A stretch of 64,000 bases of DNA, from contig NZ_CAMLDC010000012.1 in NCBI RefSeq assembly GCF_946478805.1, forward strand, positions 62,001-126,000, read 5' to 3'. Positions within the stretch are counted from its first letter, which is position 1; the number at the start of each line of letters is the position of its first letter. The notes beneath the pieces were generated by a model that was not told the origin of the DNA, ran no database searches, and was given only the letters and a program-made list of their open reading frames with translations. The DNA is from an uncultured Fluviicola sp. GTDB lineage: Bacteria; Bacteroidota; Bacteroidia; Flavobacteriales; Crocinitomicaceae. The position numbers were made by a program, and so were the translations under genes. Below are positions 9,502 through 18,072 of this stretch, piece by piece.

Positions 9502-10416
9502 TTAACTGACTCCACGAAACGATTTCGGGGTGAGTTGTGTTTGCTTCTTGAAGAAATTATTGAAATTGGATGGATGTTCGAATCCTAAAGTATAAGCAAT
9601 CTCAGCAACGGAACTATCCGTATGTCGCAGCAAAGCCTTGGCTTCATTGGCAAGGCGCGAAGAAATAATCTCCGTAGTACTTTTTCCGGTAACATCTTTA
9701 ATTGAACGGTTCAGATGGTTCACATGGATGGCTAATTTCTCCGCAAAATCGCTTGGTTTTTTTAGCGCCAGGGATTGATCGGAAGAATCAATCGGGAATT
9801 GTCTTTCGAGCATTTCCATAAATAATGCAGTCAATACAACCGATGCCGCCGGCTTTTTATCTTCACGGATATTTTGGAAACACAGCTTGTTTGTCTGGTG
9901 AAGCAAGAGATGCAAATAATGGACAATCACTTCGTATTTCTTTACATAATCACCCTCCACTTCGTTATGGATCTGCTCAAAAATAAATTCAAAGATTTTC
10001 GCTTGTTCATCTGTTAAAGGATATACCGGATTCATTGCCATATTCATCAACGGAGTATCCCTGAAAAGCGTATCCAACAAGTATGTCTCAATAAAATGGT
10101 TGTTGAACAAACAGAAAGATCCTTGTTGGTCTTCGGATACCGGCTCCCACACATGCGGAACATTCCGGTGATAAAAAACGAGCGTCTTACCCGAAATCGG
10201 AACTTTCGAATCCTCAAAATGAATGATCCCATCGCCTACTACCAGTGAAATCTTGTGAAAATCAGTCCGGTGCAACTCCGTGATACGGGCACACTGGATC
10301 TGTCCTCGTTTAAAGACATTGAAGTGACTCATTTTAGACAAGTGAGAGAACTGATCCATTGTTCCCTTATTCAGAATACTTGCGTAAAATTCCTGTAAAG
10401 TCAATAGTCCATTCAT
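9502..10416 (-). CDS. AraC-family transcriptional regulator
   Basis: 304 aa. Residues 1-180 form a cupin-like N-terminal sensing domain; the C-terminal 100 residues contain the two helix-turn-helix motifs of AraC/XylS proteins (FAEKLAIHVNHLNRSIKDVT and SVAEIAYTLGFEHPSNFNNF followed by TQLTPKSFRG). It lies directly upstream of, and on the same strand as, the RND efflux operon, so control of that pump is the natural inference. Ligand unknown. It could also respond to fatty-acid-like ligands given the FabF gene behind it, but that is weaker. Confidence 0.9.
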   Translation of the reverse strand: MNGLLTLQEFYASILNKGTMDQFSHLSKMSHFNVFKRGQIQCARITELHRTDFHKISLVVGDGIIHFEDSKVPISGKTLVFYHRNVPHVWEPVSEDQQGSFCLFNNHFIETYLLDTLFRDTPLMNMAMNPVYPLTDEQAKIFEFIFEQIHNEVEGDYVKKYEVIVHYLHLLLHQTNKLCFQNIREDKKPAASVVLTALFMEMLERQFPIDSSDQSLALKKPSDFAEKLAIHVNHLNRSIKDVTGKSTTEIISSRLANEAKALLRHTDSSVAEIAYTLGFEHPSNFNNFFKKQTQLTPKSFRGVS

Positions 10417-10502
10417 GGCATAGAATTATGTTTTTCAAATATACGACTTTTTCAAATCACGAATTGAGAAATACGAATGTCGAATGGAAAATGGAGAAGT
10501 TA

Positions 10503-10578
10503 AAAAGACTTGAGACAGAAGACAATAGACTCAGATGATTCTGTCTTCTGTCTTACGTCTCTGGTCTTTAAGTCTTCT
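10503..10578. repeat. GAC-heptad palindrome, copy 1
   Basis: Left arm (10503-10531) reads AAAGACTTGAGACAGAAGAC and onward; right arm (about 10541-10578) is its imperfect complement made of GTCTTCTGTCTTACGTCTCT-type units. Both arms consist of seven-base units built on GAC/GTC. It sits immediately after the FabF-like gene stop (10581, minus strand) and could fold into a long hairpin. Related copies are at 13229-13317 and 51891-51967. Confidence 0.7.
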
Positions 10579-10580
10579 AA

Positions 10581-11819
10581 TTAAATTTCTTTGAAAATCA
10601 CAATTCCGTTATGTCCTCCGAAACCGAAGGTATTACTCATAGCTGCTTTTACATTCTTTTCTACAGCCTGATTCCTGATAATGTTGAATGTGCCTGGAAT
10701 AGCGGGATCCAACTGATGAAGATTAATTGTCGGGGGAATCAGTTTTTCGTTGATGGATTTGATGGAAAGAATTGCTTCTACTGCTCCGGCGGCCCCCAAT
10801 AAATGCCCGGTCATGGATTTGGTAGCACTGATGCTTAACGAACTGTTATTCCCAAAAACAGATTTGATCGCCGTGATCTCACTTAAATCCCCGACGGAGG
10901 TAGAGGTTGCGTGCGCATTCAAATAATCTATCTGACCCGGATTCAATTGTGCTTCTTCCATTGCCAGTTCCATTGCTTTTATGGCACCAATTCCTTCCGG
11001 ATGAGTCGCCGTCATGTGGTATGCATCCGCAGTCATAGAAGCTCCGACCAATTCGGCATAGATTTTTGCCCCACGCTTTTTCGCATGTTCATATTCTTCC
11101 AAAATCAAAGCTCCTGCCCCTTCGCCCATTACAAATCCGTCTCTCTCACTATCAAACGGACGACTTGCCTCCTTCGGGTGTTCATTGTTTGTCGACATTG
11201 CTTTCATGGCATTGAATCCGGCGATCGATGCTTCTGTAATAGGAGCTTCCGAACCACCTGAAACAAATACCTTTGCCTTGCCCAACCGAATGTAATTGAA
11301 CGCATCCATCAATGCAGTATTGGAGGTAGCACAAGCTGAAACAGTCGTATAATTGATTCCCTGCAAGCCAAATTTGATGGAAATCATTCCGGAAGCCATA
11401 TTTGCAATTAGTTTCGGAACAAAAAAAGGATTGAATTTGGGAATAAAATTCGTTTGGACATAATTCTTCACCTCTTCTTCGAAAGTTCCCATTCCACCTT
11501 GTCCGGTTCCCCAGATAACACCCATATCAAACGGATCCATTTTGGTGATTTCCAACCCGGAATCTTCCAAGGCCTGAGCAGCCGCATACAAGGCATATTG
11601 GGTGAACAAATCACTTTTTTTAATCTCCGCATGGGTCAGATACTTCTCCGGATCGAATCCATCGATTTCACAGGCAAATTGCGTCTTGAAATGCGTCGCA
11701 TCAAAACGGGTGATCAGACCGGCACCACTTTTACCCTTCAGGCTATTCTTCCAAAACTCATCCACAGTCTTACCTAATGGATTTACAGTTCCCATGCCTG
11801 TTACAACAACTCGTTTCAT
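10581..11819 (-). CDS. fabF: Beta-ketoacyl-ACP synthase II (FabF-like)
   Basis: 412 aa, standard length. The condensing-enzyme triad is intact: Cys163 in SACATSN, His303 in NAHATSTSVGD and His339 in KSMTGHLLGAAGA. The start KRVVVTGMGTVNPLG and the C-terminal NTFGFGGHNG loop are typical of FabF. It condenses malonyl-ACP with acyl-ACP in fatty-acid elongation. It sits at the end of a minus-strand series with a thioesterase, SDR and thiolase, so a dedicated acyl-modification role is possible and it need not be the only or housekeeping FabF of the genome. A GAC-type palindrome follows its stop. Confidence 0.93.
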   Translation of the reverse strand: MKRVVVTGMGTVNPLGKTVDEFWKNSLKGKSGAGLITRFDATHFKTQFACEIDGFDPEKYLTHAEIKKSDLFTQYALYAAAQALEDSGLEITKMDPFDMGVIWGTGQGGMGTFEEEVKNYVQTNFIPKFNPFFVPKLIANMASGMISIKFGLQGINYTTVSACATSNTALMDAFNYIRLGKAKVFVSGGSEAPITEASIAGFNAMKAMSTNNEHPKEASRPFDSERDGFVMGEGAGALILEEYEHAKKRGAKIYAELVGASMTADAYHMTATHPEGIGAIKAMELAMEEAQLNPGQIDYLNAHATSTSVGDLSEITAIKSVFGNNSSLSISATKSMTGHLLGAAGAVEAILSIKSINEKLIPPTINLHQLDPAIPGTFNIIRNQAVEKNVKAAMSNTFGFGGHNGIVIFKEI

Positions 11820-11891
11820 GTTATTTTTTATTTCGTTTAAAAGGATTCAAAAAAGTGGTTAGTTTTTAGTGGTTAGACTAAAACTATTGAA

Positions 11892-12401
11892 CTATTCAAT
11901 CCTTTCGTTCTTCAAAAGCATACAGGTTGAAACCGCATAGGCGTATTTCTTTCCGGATTCATCCGTTAATGAAGCCTCCACCAAAGCTGTTGAATTTCCC
12001 AAATGAATCATTTTTCCAATCGCCGTGAGCACACCTGATTTAGCGTGTACCATTTTCAGGAAATTGACCTTCAATTCCAAAGTCGTATAAACTATTCCTT
12101 TCGGCAACAAGGAATGAAGGGTGCAGCCCATTGCAGAATCCAGGATAGCTGTGATGACTCCGCCGTGTACACTTCCATTGGGATTGTAATGAAATTCCTG
12201 CGGTTCAAAATAAAAACTCGCTTTCCCTTCTTCCAATTCGCCCAATGAGAAATCAAGGGTATTGACCAAAGGAGAAGCCGGAGCCTCCCCTCTTTTGATT
12301 GCCAACAAATATTCCAGCCCTGAAAGGTCTTTGGACAACTCTACTCCTTCCAACGGATTTCCCCACGAGTAGAAGCGTTCACGTTGTTTAATTGCTTCCA
12401 T
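11892..12401 (-). CDS. PaaI-family hotdog-fold thioesterase
   Basis: 169 aa. The central helix carries the HGGVITAILDSAMG segment typical of PaaI/4HBT thioesterases, preceded by an N (NPNGSVHGG). The strands after it (YTTLELKVNFLKMV, GNSTALVEASLTDESGK) complete one hotdog domain. These enzymes hydrolyse acyl-CoA or hydroxyphenylacetyl-CoA thioesters. It is transcribed with the SDR and thiolase upstream (gap 53 bp) and FabF downstream (72 bp), suggesting a role in acyl-CoA turnover. Substrate unknown. Confidence 0.88.
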   Translation of the reverse strand: MEAIKQRERFYSWGNPLEGVELSKDLSGLEYLLAIKRGEAPASPLVNTLDFSLGELEEGKASFYFEPQEFHYNPNGSVHGGVITAILDSAMGCTLHSLLPKGIVYTTLELKVNFLKMVHAKSGVLTAIGKMIHLGNSTALVEASLTDESGKKYAYAVSTCMLLKNERIE

Positions 12402-12454
12402 GTTTATGATGGTTTAAAGAGTTCAAAAAGTTAAAAGGGTTCAATTTTGAACTA

Positions 12455-13144
12455 TTATACATTTACGAATTCTTTGGACATTCCGACCGGAACCAACCAT
12501 TGATTCTTCTCCAAAGCCAGGATCAGTTCGTCGGCTACTTCTTTTGGTGGAATTCCATTCTCTCCCCCGATCTCTTTTGAAAAGTCGGTGTTTACCAATG
12601 GCGGTATCAATTCAAAAACATTCAACCGGTCTTCAAAGGTATTTCGCAAAACATCGGTGTATGCTTTCAATGCCGCTTTGCTCGCCGTGTACGTCGGCAA
12701 CATATTTTGGGGGTAATAAGCAACGATGGATGTCACATTCACAACCGCTGAATTCTCATTCGCCAAGAGAGTTGGCAATAATTTCTCCGTCAGCCCGACA
12801 ATCGACAAATAATTGGTCTCCATTTCCCGGCTTGCTTTTGACAATGCATCTGCATTTGCTTCCAATTGATACACATCCGCATAACCTGCATTGTTAATAA
12901 CCAGGTTCAATTCCGGATGTTCCTGTTTGATCTGAGACACCAATTGGTCTGTACTTTGTGCATCCGTTACGTCTCCTGAAATCGGGATCACATTTTCCAA
13001 CTTATCGGCCGCCTGCTTTAATTTGTCTGCATTGCGACCAGTGATTAATACTTTGTTTCCCAATTGTGAGAATTGTTTTGCTAATTCGAAACCGATTCCT
13101 GCTGAACCTCCTGTGATTAAGATTGTGTTTCCGTTTGTTTTCAT
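12455..13144 (-). CDS. Short-chain dehydrogenase/reductase (SDR)
   Basis: 229 aa. Classical SDR features: TGGSAGIG cofactor loop at residues 11-18, NNAGY at 85-89, and the catalytic set Ser139 (VTSI), Tyr152 and Lys156 (YTASK). It is a Rossmann-fold NAD(P)H oxidoreductase, related to DltE/YdfG-type proteins. It sits between thiolase and thioesterase genes; a 3-hydroxyacyl or ketone reductase role would fit, but the chemistry is not proven by sequence. Complete, no oddities. Confidence 0.9.
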   Translation of the reverse strand: MKTNGNTILITGGSAGIGFELAKQFSQLGNKVLITGRNADKLKQAADKLENVIPISGDVTDAQSTDQLVSQIKQEHPELNLVINNAGYADVYQLEANADALSKASREMETNYLSIVGLTEKLLPTLLANENSAVVNVTSIVAYYPQNMLPTYTASKAALKAYTDVLRNTFEDRLNVFELIPPLVNTDFSKEIGGENGIPPKEVADELILALEKNQWLVPVGMSKEFVNV

Positions 13145-13228
13145 GTGTTTTATTTAAATTTTTGTTGATCTGCTGTGGCAGATATTTATCGAAAGCAGTG
13201 CTTTCTCTTATTTGTTTGTATGAAGTTT

Positions 13229-13317
13229 AAAGACTGAAGACTGAAGACTATAGACAGAAGACAGAAGACCAAAGACAGAACTGTCCAGAGTCTTTGGTCT
13301 CTGATCTTAAGTCTTAG
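13229..13317. repeat. GAC-heptad palindrome, copy 2
   Basis: Left arm 13229-13279 repeats AAAGACTGAAGACTGAAGAC-type units; right arm about 13283-13317 (GAGTCTTTGGTCTCTGATCT and onward) is its complement. The end of the right arm overlaps the stop codon of the thiolase gene (13314-13316, minus strand). Same unit design as copies at 10503-10578 and 51891-51967; could serve as a hairpin attenuator or terminator between thiolase and SDR. Confidence 0.7.
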
Positions 13318-14495
13318 ATTATATTTTCTATAAGCATTGCTGTTGCGCCACCACCGCCGTTACAGATCGCAGCCATTCCGTATTTTGCATTTTGTTGCTG
13401 AAGCGTATGTGTCAGAGTGACTAAGATTCGTGCACCGGAAGCTCCTAATGGGTGTCCGACTGCAACCGCTCCACCTTTCACATTCACTTTTTCCAGGTCG
13501 ACGCCGGCTAAACGTGCATTGATAATCGGAACATTGGAATACGCTTCGTTCATTTCAAAGAAATCAATTTCATCAACTCCAACACCTGCTTTTTGAAGCG
13601 TTTTCTCAATTGCGATTGAAGGAGAAGTGGTAAACCATTCCGGAGCTTGGGCAGCATCTGAAAAAGCCACAATTCTAGCTAAAGGCTTCAAATTATGTTC
13701 CTTCAGAAATTTTTCCGAAACGATAACCAGGATGGCTGCACCATCATTTAGATTCGAGGCATTTGCAGCAGTAATGGAACCGTCTGCTTCAAAAATAGGT
13801 TTCAACTGGCTCACTTTTTCCGGATTCAGTTTCTCGATATCTTCGTCTGTAGCGTAAACGAATTCTCCTTTTTTCGTTTTCACGGTAATCGGAGTGATTT
13901 CTTCTTTGAAACTTCCCGAAGTGTGTGCGTTTTTTGCCTTTGAGAAAGACTTCAAGGTGTAATCATCCTGCTCTTCCCTGGAAATCCCATACTTCGTATT
14001 TGCCAGTTCGGCAGCACTTCCCATATGGAAATCGTGATACGGATCCCACAAACCATCTTTGAGCATTCCGTCAATGATATTCTGATTTCCCGTTTTGTGT
14101 CCTTCCCGATGATTTTCAATGTAAAAAGGTGCATTCGACATGCTTTCCATTCCACCGGCCACAACCACATCGCTGTCGCCTAAAAGAATGGATTGAACCG
14201 CATAAGAAACAGATTTTATCCCTGAAGAGCAGATCTTATTGATGGTTGTTGCGTCCACTTCATCCGGAATTCCTGCAGCACGGGCAGCTTGTCTTGCAGG
14301 AGCCTGACCTACATTTGCCGAGAGTACATTCCCCAGGATTACCTCATCAACGTCATTTGCGTTGATTCCTGCACTGGTGAGCGCGCTTTTGATTACTTCT
14401 GCAGCCAATTGAGGTGCAGAAAATGATGCCAAAGATCCCATGAAACCACCTGTTCCGGTTCGTTTAGCTGCTAAGATATAAGCCTTGTTTTCCAT
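13314..14495 (-). CDS. Acetyl-CoA C-acetyltransferase (thiolase)
   Basis: 393 aa, normal for class II biosynthetic/degradative thiolases. Active-site residues are visible: Cys89 in NKICSSGIKS, His348 in GHPLGASGAR and Cys378 in ICNGGGGA. It catalyses Claisen condensation of two acetyl-CoA or the reverse cleavage. It is the first structural gene after the TetR regulator; an 18-bp palindromic operator lies 65 bp upstream of its ATG (14560-14577). With the SDR and thioesterase this suggests short-chain acyl-CoA metabolism (acetoacetyl/hydroxybutyryl type). FadA-like activity on longer chains cannot be excluded. Confidence 0.93.
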   Translation of the reverse strand: MENKAYILAAKRTGTGGFMGSLASFSAPQLAAEVIKSALTSAGINANDVDEVILGNVLSANVGQAPARQAARAAGIPDEVDATTINKICSSGIKSVSYAVQSILLGDSDVVVAGGMESMSNAPFYIENHREGHKTGNQNIIDGMLKDGLWDPYHDFHMGSAAELANTKYGISREEQDDYTLKSFSKAKNAHTSGSFKEEITPITVKTKKGEFVYATDEDIEKLNPEKVSQLKPIFEADGSITAANASNLNDGAAILVIVSEKFLKEHNLKPLARIVAFSDAAQAPEWFTTSPSIAIEKTLQKAGVGVDEIDFFEMNEAYSNVPIINARLAGVDLEKVNVKGGAVAVGHPLGASGARILVTLTHTLQQQNAKYGMAAICNGGGGATAMLIENII

Positions 14496-14559
14496 GTTTT
14501 TTATTTTATTCTATTAGTTGATTTGTCAATTCGCAAGTTTGCGATATTGCGAACCTACA

Positions 14560-14577
14560 ATATACCAATCGGTATAT
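14560..14577. promoter_or_regulatory. Palindromic TetR-family operator, thiolase side
   Basis: ATATACCAATCGGTATAT: perfect 7-bp inverted repeat (ATATACC/GGTATAT) around AATC, 65 bp before the thiolase ATG. The exact reverse complement occurs at 15232-15249 before the tetR gene. Size and symmetry fit a TetR-family binding site. Confidence 0.85.
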
Positions 14578-14594
14578 TTTTAGGTAAAAAAATT

Positions 14595-15185
14595 TTATGT
14601 TGTTATTTCTATGATCATTTTCCGGATCAGATCCAGGTTTGAATTCAAATGTTTTTTGTTCTTAAAAGTTTTGGACAAGAGCATTCCGCCTTCTATGAGG
14701 GAAACAAAATAATCTGCAAAAACTGCCGCATCTATTTCAGGGGAAAAGATCTCTTTTTTAATTCCGTATGCTACTACACTTCGAATGTGATCGTGCCAAT
14801 CCTGCATGGCCTTTTGGACCCTCCCGAACAATTCCGGGTTGGAATCGTCTGCATCCACAGCCGTATTCAGCAAGGGACAACCACCGGACATGTAAACCTT
14901 TTCAAAAACTTCGGAGTAAAAATCGACATAAACCAGCAATTGGGCAACCGGGTCTTTCAAACCCAACGAGCGTTTGACAATCTCGCTCTTAATAATGTTG
15001 TGATTGTGATCAAAAGCAACAGCCGCCAATTCGTCCTTATCCCTGAAATTTCCGTAGATACTTCCTTTCGTGAGGCCGGTAGCAGTCGTAATATCCGAAA
15101 TAGAAGTTCCGTCATATCCTTTCTTATTGAAGATAGGAGCCGTCGTCTCTATAATGAATTGTCTCGTACGTTCTGCTTTTGTCAT
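14595..15185 (-). CDS. TetR/AcrR-family transcriptional repressor
   Basis: 196 aa. N-terminal HTH (residues about 8-55) reads TRQFIIETTAPIFNKKGYDG, then TSISDITTATGLTKGSIYGN and FRDKDELAAVAF, the standard TetR helix pattern. The C-terminal ligand domain resembles the YfiR/AcrR-like C-terminal class. Identical palindromes (in opposite orientation) lie 47 bp upstream of its own start and in front of the downstream thiolase, so it probably represses itself and the acyl-CoA operon. An acyl-CoA or fatty-acid ligand is a reasonable guess from the target genes. Confidence 0.92.
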   Translation of the reverse strand: MTKAERTRQFIIETTAPIFNKKGYDGTSISDITTATGLTKGSIYGNFRDKDELAAVAFDHNHNIIKSEIVKRSLGLKDPVAQLLVYVDFYSEVFEKVYMSGGCPLLNTAVDADDSNPELFGRVQKAMQDWHDHIRSVVAYGIKKEIFSPEIDAAVFADYFVSLIEGGMLLSKTFKNKKHLNSNLDLIRKMIIEITT

Positions 15186-15231
15186 GAATATTGAATCAAA
15201 TACAAAACAAATGTAAGCGATTTTTTTAATT

Positions 15232-15249
15232 ATATACCGATTGGTATAT
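15232..15249. promoter_or_regulatory. Palindromic TetR-family operator, tetR side
   Basis: ATATACCGATTGGTATAT, the exact reverse complement of the operator at 14560-14577, 47 bp before the tetR ATG. Indicates autoregulation. Confidence 0.85.
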
Positions 15250-15330
15250 AATTTATGGTTTTTTTAGAAATGGGATGATAGAAAAGGGTTTAAGGCTTGG
15301 ATTCAGCTTCCTCCAAAACAATTGGCTTTC

Positions 15331-15472
15331 CTACTTTTTTCCAAAGCCAAAAAAGTAGCAAAAACGCTTTTGCCCAATTACAGCATTCAGCTAAGCTGCC
15401 CGCGCGAGCCTATCAGCGGAAAGAAGGGATCAGGATCCCAAATGACAAGCACTTTCCGGGATTGGCAGTCGC
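15331..15472. repeat. Dispersed intergenic repeat, copy 2
   Basis: Begins with the hairpin CTACTTTTTTCC / AAAAAAGTAG (15331-15358), followed by blocks matching 845-990 (GGGATCAGGATCCCAAAT, AGCACTTTCC, GATTGG). See copy 1 at 815-990. Confidence 0.55.
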
Positions 15473-15681
15473 ACCGTCAGCTTATCAACTCCTCAAAAAC
15501 AATTTGTAGAGCGGTTGCGATTCGTCGGTTACCTTGAGATTTACCGGTTGTGTAATTGGACGAACGTCCGCTAAGACAATCGCTTTAAGTGGTATCGATT
15601 TGATGTTCCGAGAAATCAGGTGTTCGAATTTGGTTAGGTTACAACAAAAAGAAATTCGTGTTCGAAGTTTCGATTTGGTTT

Positions 15682-15697
15682 CCTCCCTTGAGGGAGG
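15682..15697. repeat. CCTCCCTTGAGGGAGG palindrome
   Basis: Perfect palindrome CCTCCCTTGAGGGAGG followed by a purine-rich AAGAAGGG tract. Similar in style to the C-rich hairpin at 3411-3428; a type of short intergenic palindrome common in Bacteroidota. No gene ends close by on either strand, so a terminator role is unlikely here. Confidence 0.5.
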
Positions 15698-16002
15698 ATT
15701 AAGAAGGGTGATGAACCCAAATCTCCCGCAAATCATTATTTCAGTGTGTTTTCTATCGAATCAAAGTGGTTCGAATCTCGTTGGCTTTTAAACTACTTTT
15801 TTTGAATTTTTGAACACTGAATTGATTTCAAGAATTATTGTGTAGTATTGAGGCAATAACGTAACAAAAGCTATTCACAACAATTCCTGAAATTTAGTGG
15901 GAAATCCGGATTTAATTGGTTGTAAATAGTTAGAGTTGTGCGTATACATAAGTTAGTAGAAATTTTGCGCTTAGACAAAACATTAAAATAAGTTAGAAAA
16001 GG

Positions 16003-16395
16003 TTATTCTTTACAAGAAATTTCCCAATTTGACAAATCCATTAACTTTACTCGAACACCCATATCTGAAGGTTTTCTTGGTGGAATGCCAAATATTTCAG
16101 AATGAGAATAGTTTAATTCTTCCGGCACATGTGAAAGGTTTAATGGCAGTGGTGTTTGTCTAATGCCAAAAACTAGCATCGAAATTATTCCATTGTTTTC
16201 TGGTACTTTAGCACGCTCCAATGATTCTTTTGGAGTCGAATATTCTGACCAATCTACAGACAATCCTCCATCACCTTTTGCATCAAAAGCAACAGGCCTA
16301 ATCATTCTCTTAACATTAGTTTCTGTAAAATCAATATTTTGCTTATGAACTCTCATAAAAACTGAATGCTCATCTGCGATTTCAAGCACCTCCAT
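16003..16395 (-). CDS. Hypothetical protein, third gene of AT-rich cassette
   Basis: 130 aa, no signal peptide or membrane segment. Contains VAFDAKGDGGLSVDWSEYST and IISMLVFGIRQTPLPL; no family recognised. It begins 2 bp after the stop of the gene at 16398-17021, so translation is probably coupled. The cassette 16003-17673 is noticeably more AT-rich than its neighbours and uses more A/T-ending codons, suggesting recent acquisition. Could be part of a toxin, defence or regulatory module; nothing decides this. Confidence 0.65.
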   Translation of the reverse strand: MEVLEIADEHSVFMRVHKQNIDFTETNVKRMIRPVAFDAKGDGGLSVDWSEYSTPKESLERAKVPENNGIISMLVFGIRQTPLPLNLSHVPEELNYSHSEIFGIPPRKPSDMGVRVKLMDLSNWEISCKE

Positions 16396-16397
16396 AT

Positions 16398-17021
16398 TTA
16401 AGATTTAATAGGCAATGGAAGCATTTGAAACTTAAAATCATTTAAAACAAACTCGCCTTCAGTATATTGTCTTTTAGGTGTGTCAGAATAAAAACTCCCC
16501 TTATTATTTATGTGATCAATATTTACAAAAAGACGAAAGTTATCATCATACCAAACGACATCAATTGTCCCTTTTGGACCGTGATACATTTTTGGCAAGT
16601 GCAAACTTCCTGAAAAAATCATACGCAACCATTTGTAAAAATGAATTATAAAATTAGCTGCGGATTTCCATGATTCTATGTTATAACTTAAAGCCCCTTC
16701 ATCATCCCAATTATCTTCTAGTTTGAGGATATACTTAGCTTCAATAAAGATATTTTGAAGTTCCACATCCCCATGTGGTATTTTTAATTCTAGTTCATTA
16801 CTAATGAACAATGAAAAATCAGCTGAAATAGTTTCAGTATCACGATGTGGTTTAATCCAAGTCGATTTATCAATAGTTTGCCAATCCGATGAAGGTGAAT
16901 GTTTTGGTGAGTAAACAGTACTTTTGTAATTATACGTGTCATTAATTTTTTGTACAGCTGACGTTCTTCTAAAGTTTTGATTAAAGCGAGCTTTTTTATC
17001 AACTTCTAAATAAGTGTCCAT
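16398..17021 (-). CDS. Hypothetical protein with NWDDEGA motif, second gene of AT-rich cassette
   Basis: 207 aa, soluble. The core reads KLEDNWDDEGALSYNIESW, followed by a helix, LPKMYHGPKGTIDVVWYDDN and RLFVNIDH strands. This NWD-x-E-G-A plus P-x-G-x-hydrophobic-x-W pattern recalls small uncharacterised proteins seen in many bacteria, often near mobile or toxin-antitoxin genes, but I cannot name the family. It sits 10 bp after the gene at 17032-17673 and 2 bp before that at 16003-16395, forming one operon. Confidence 0.65.
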   Translation of the reverse strand: MDTYLEVDKKARFNQNFRRTSAVQKINDTYNYKSTVYSPKHSPSSDWQTIDKSTWIKPHRDTETISADFSLFISNELELKIPHGDVELQNIFIEAKYILKLEDNWDDEGALSYNIESWKSAANFIIHFYKWLRMIFSGSLHLPKMYHGPKGTIDVVWYDDNFRLFVNIDHINNKGSFYSDTPKRQYTEGEFVLNDFKFQMLPLPIKS

Positions 17022-17031
17022 AATCTTATGT

Positions 17032-17673
17032 TTAAATCAATTTAAAATCCGCTAGAGAACTCTCCCGAAGATTTTTGTCTCTTTCGATTGCTTTTTCAAT
17101 TGCGGTTTTCAATTCTATTAAGTCCGGTAGCCCTATGTGCAAATGTAATTCGTTTATTGGATTAGCGTTTTGGTATTCAATGAAGAGTTTATGTAGAATA
17201 ATGCCATACTTTTCATTAGAACCTTCAGATTCCATAAAACGAATATCAGTCAAAATTTTAAAATCTCTGAAATTATTCGAATTCTCTATTCTATATTCTC
17301 TCGCTTTATCTGTAAGTCTGATTTTTTCAAAGTTTGAAAGGATTGTAAGTAAATTCGCTTTTAACCTATCCGTTTCTTTAGAATTGATATTAATACTGGA
17401 AAGCTCTTTATATGATTCTGCTAAATCCTTTGAAAGTATCGAGACATCCTCATTCTCAGCAGAAAACAATTCTGTAAAACTAAGTAGTGTCCGGAATAAA
17501 GCATCCCCATCAGCTTTTAAAATATCGCTTAAATCACTCGCAATATCTCCAAAAAATCTTCCAACTTCCACTTTATTCAAATAATCTATAAGATTATCCA
17601 ACTGGCTATCAGTAAGATCTTTGATTATCTTAAATCCAGGAAACACTTCCTTAGGTACCAGTATTTTTGCCAT
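17032..17673 (-). CDS. Hypothetical helical protein, first gene of AT-rich cassette
   Basis: 213 aa, predicted mostly helical and charged, no signal peptide. It begins MAKILVPKEVFPGFKIIKDL and contains long amphipathic stretches (SELSKDLAESYKELSSI-like) that could be coiled coil. No known domain recognised. First gene of the three-gene unit; upstream sequence to 17877 is AT-rich and contains no other gene. Low GC relative to flanks. Confidence 0.65.
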   Translation of the reverse strand: MAKILVPKEVFPGFKIIKDLTDSQLDNLIDYLNKVEVGRFFGDIASDLSDILKADGDALFRTLLSFTELFSAENEDVSILSKDLAESYKELSSININSKETDRLKANLLTILSNFEKIRLTDKAREYRIENSNNFRDFKILTDIRFMESEGSNEKYGIILHKLFIEYQNANPINELHLHIGLPDLIELKTAIEKAIERDKNLRESSLADFKLI

Positions 17674-17877
17674 AATAATTCAATTTCAATCCGTGAATAT
17701 AAGTTGAATATATTAAAAAATAACGCGTAAAACCGTTATTATTCCTTAATAAATTATATTTCAATTCATAATTCTAAAGAAAGAGAAAAACTTCTACTAA
17801 CAGCGCCTAATGGAGCAAAGCTAACATCCCTAATTCTTTCTAACATTAATTGCTAAATTTAAGTCTGCGGTTTCGAC

Positions 17878-18072
17878 ATGGGTTCACTGCTAAACTTCGC
17901 CCTGCTCCAAGCCGCCAAACGTTATTTTGCAACCGAGAACATCGGTGAAGACTTTTATGTGATAAATAATGAAGAATTAAAGAAGTTAACGGAAAAATTT
18001 GATTATGATTCTTTAATCGAATACATTGGTAAGCATCGAATATTTATTAAGGAATACAATCGATATGAATAA
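17878..18072 (+). CDS. Small hypothetical ORF, possibly a remnant
   Basis: 64 aa (MGSLLNFALLQAAKRYFATE...). No family recognised. It overlaps by 8 bp a second tiny ORF (18065-18163). The short size, the odd leader sequence and the AT-rich accessory setting make a gene remnant as likely as a working gene. Confidence 0.35.
   Translation: MGSLLNFALLQAAKRYFATENIGEDFYVINNEELKKLTEKFDYDSLIEYIGKHRIFIKEYNRYE

Larger units (their letters stand above)
15186..16002. other. About 820-bp non-coding stretch
   Basis: Holds the tetR operator (15232-15249), the second copy of the dispersed hairpin repeat (15331-15472) and a C-rich palindrome (15682-15697). From 15730 to 16002 I see only AT-rich sequence with no recognisable feature. 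Short ORFs here have no family resemblance and overlap the repeat, so I do not call genes. Confidence 0.6.

Noticed and set aside
17790..17880. Possible integron attC-like site (AACAGCGCCTAATGG) before a small ORF
   Set aside because: No matching GTTRRRY partner or integrase could be seen; the resemblance is too short.
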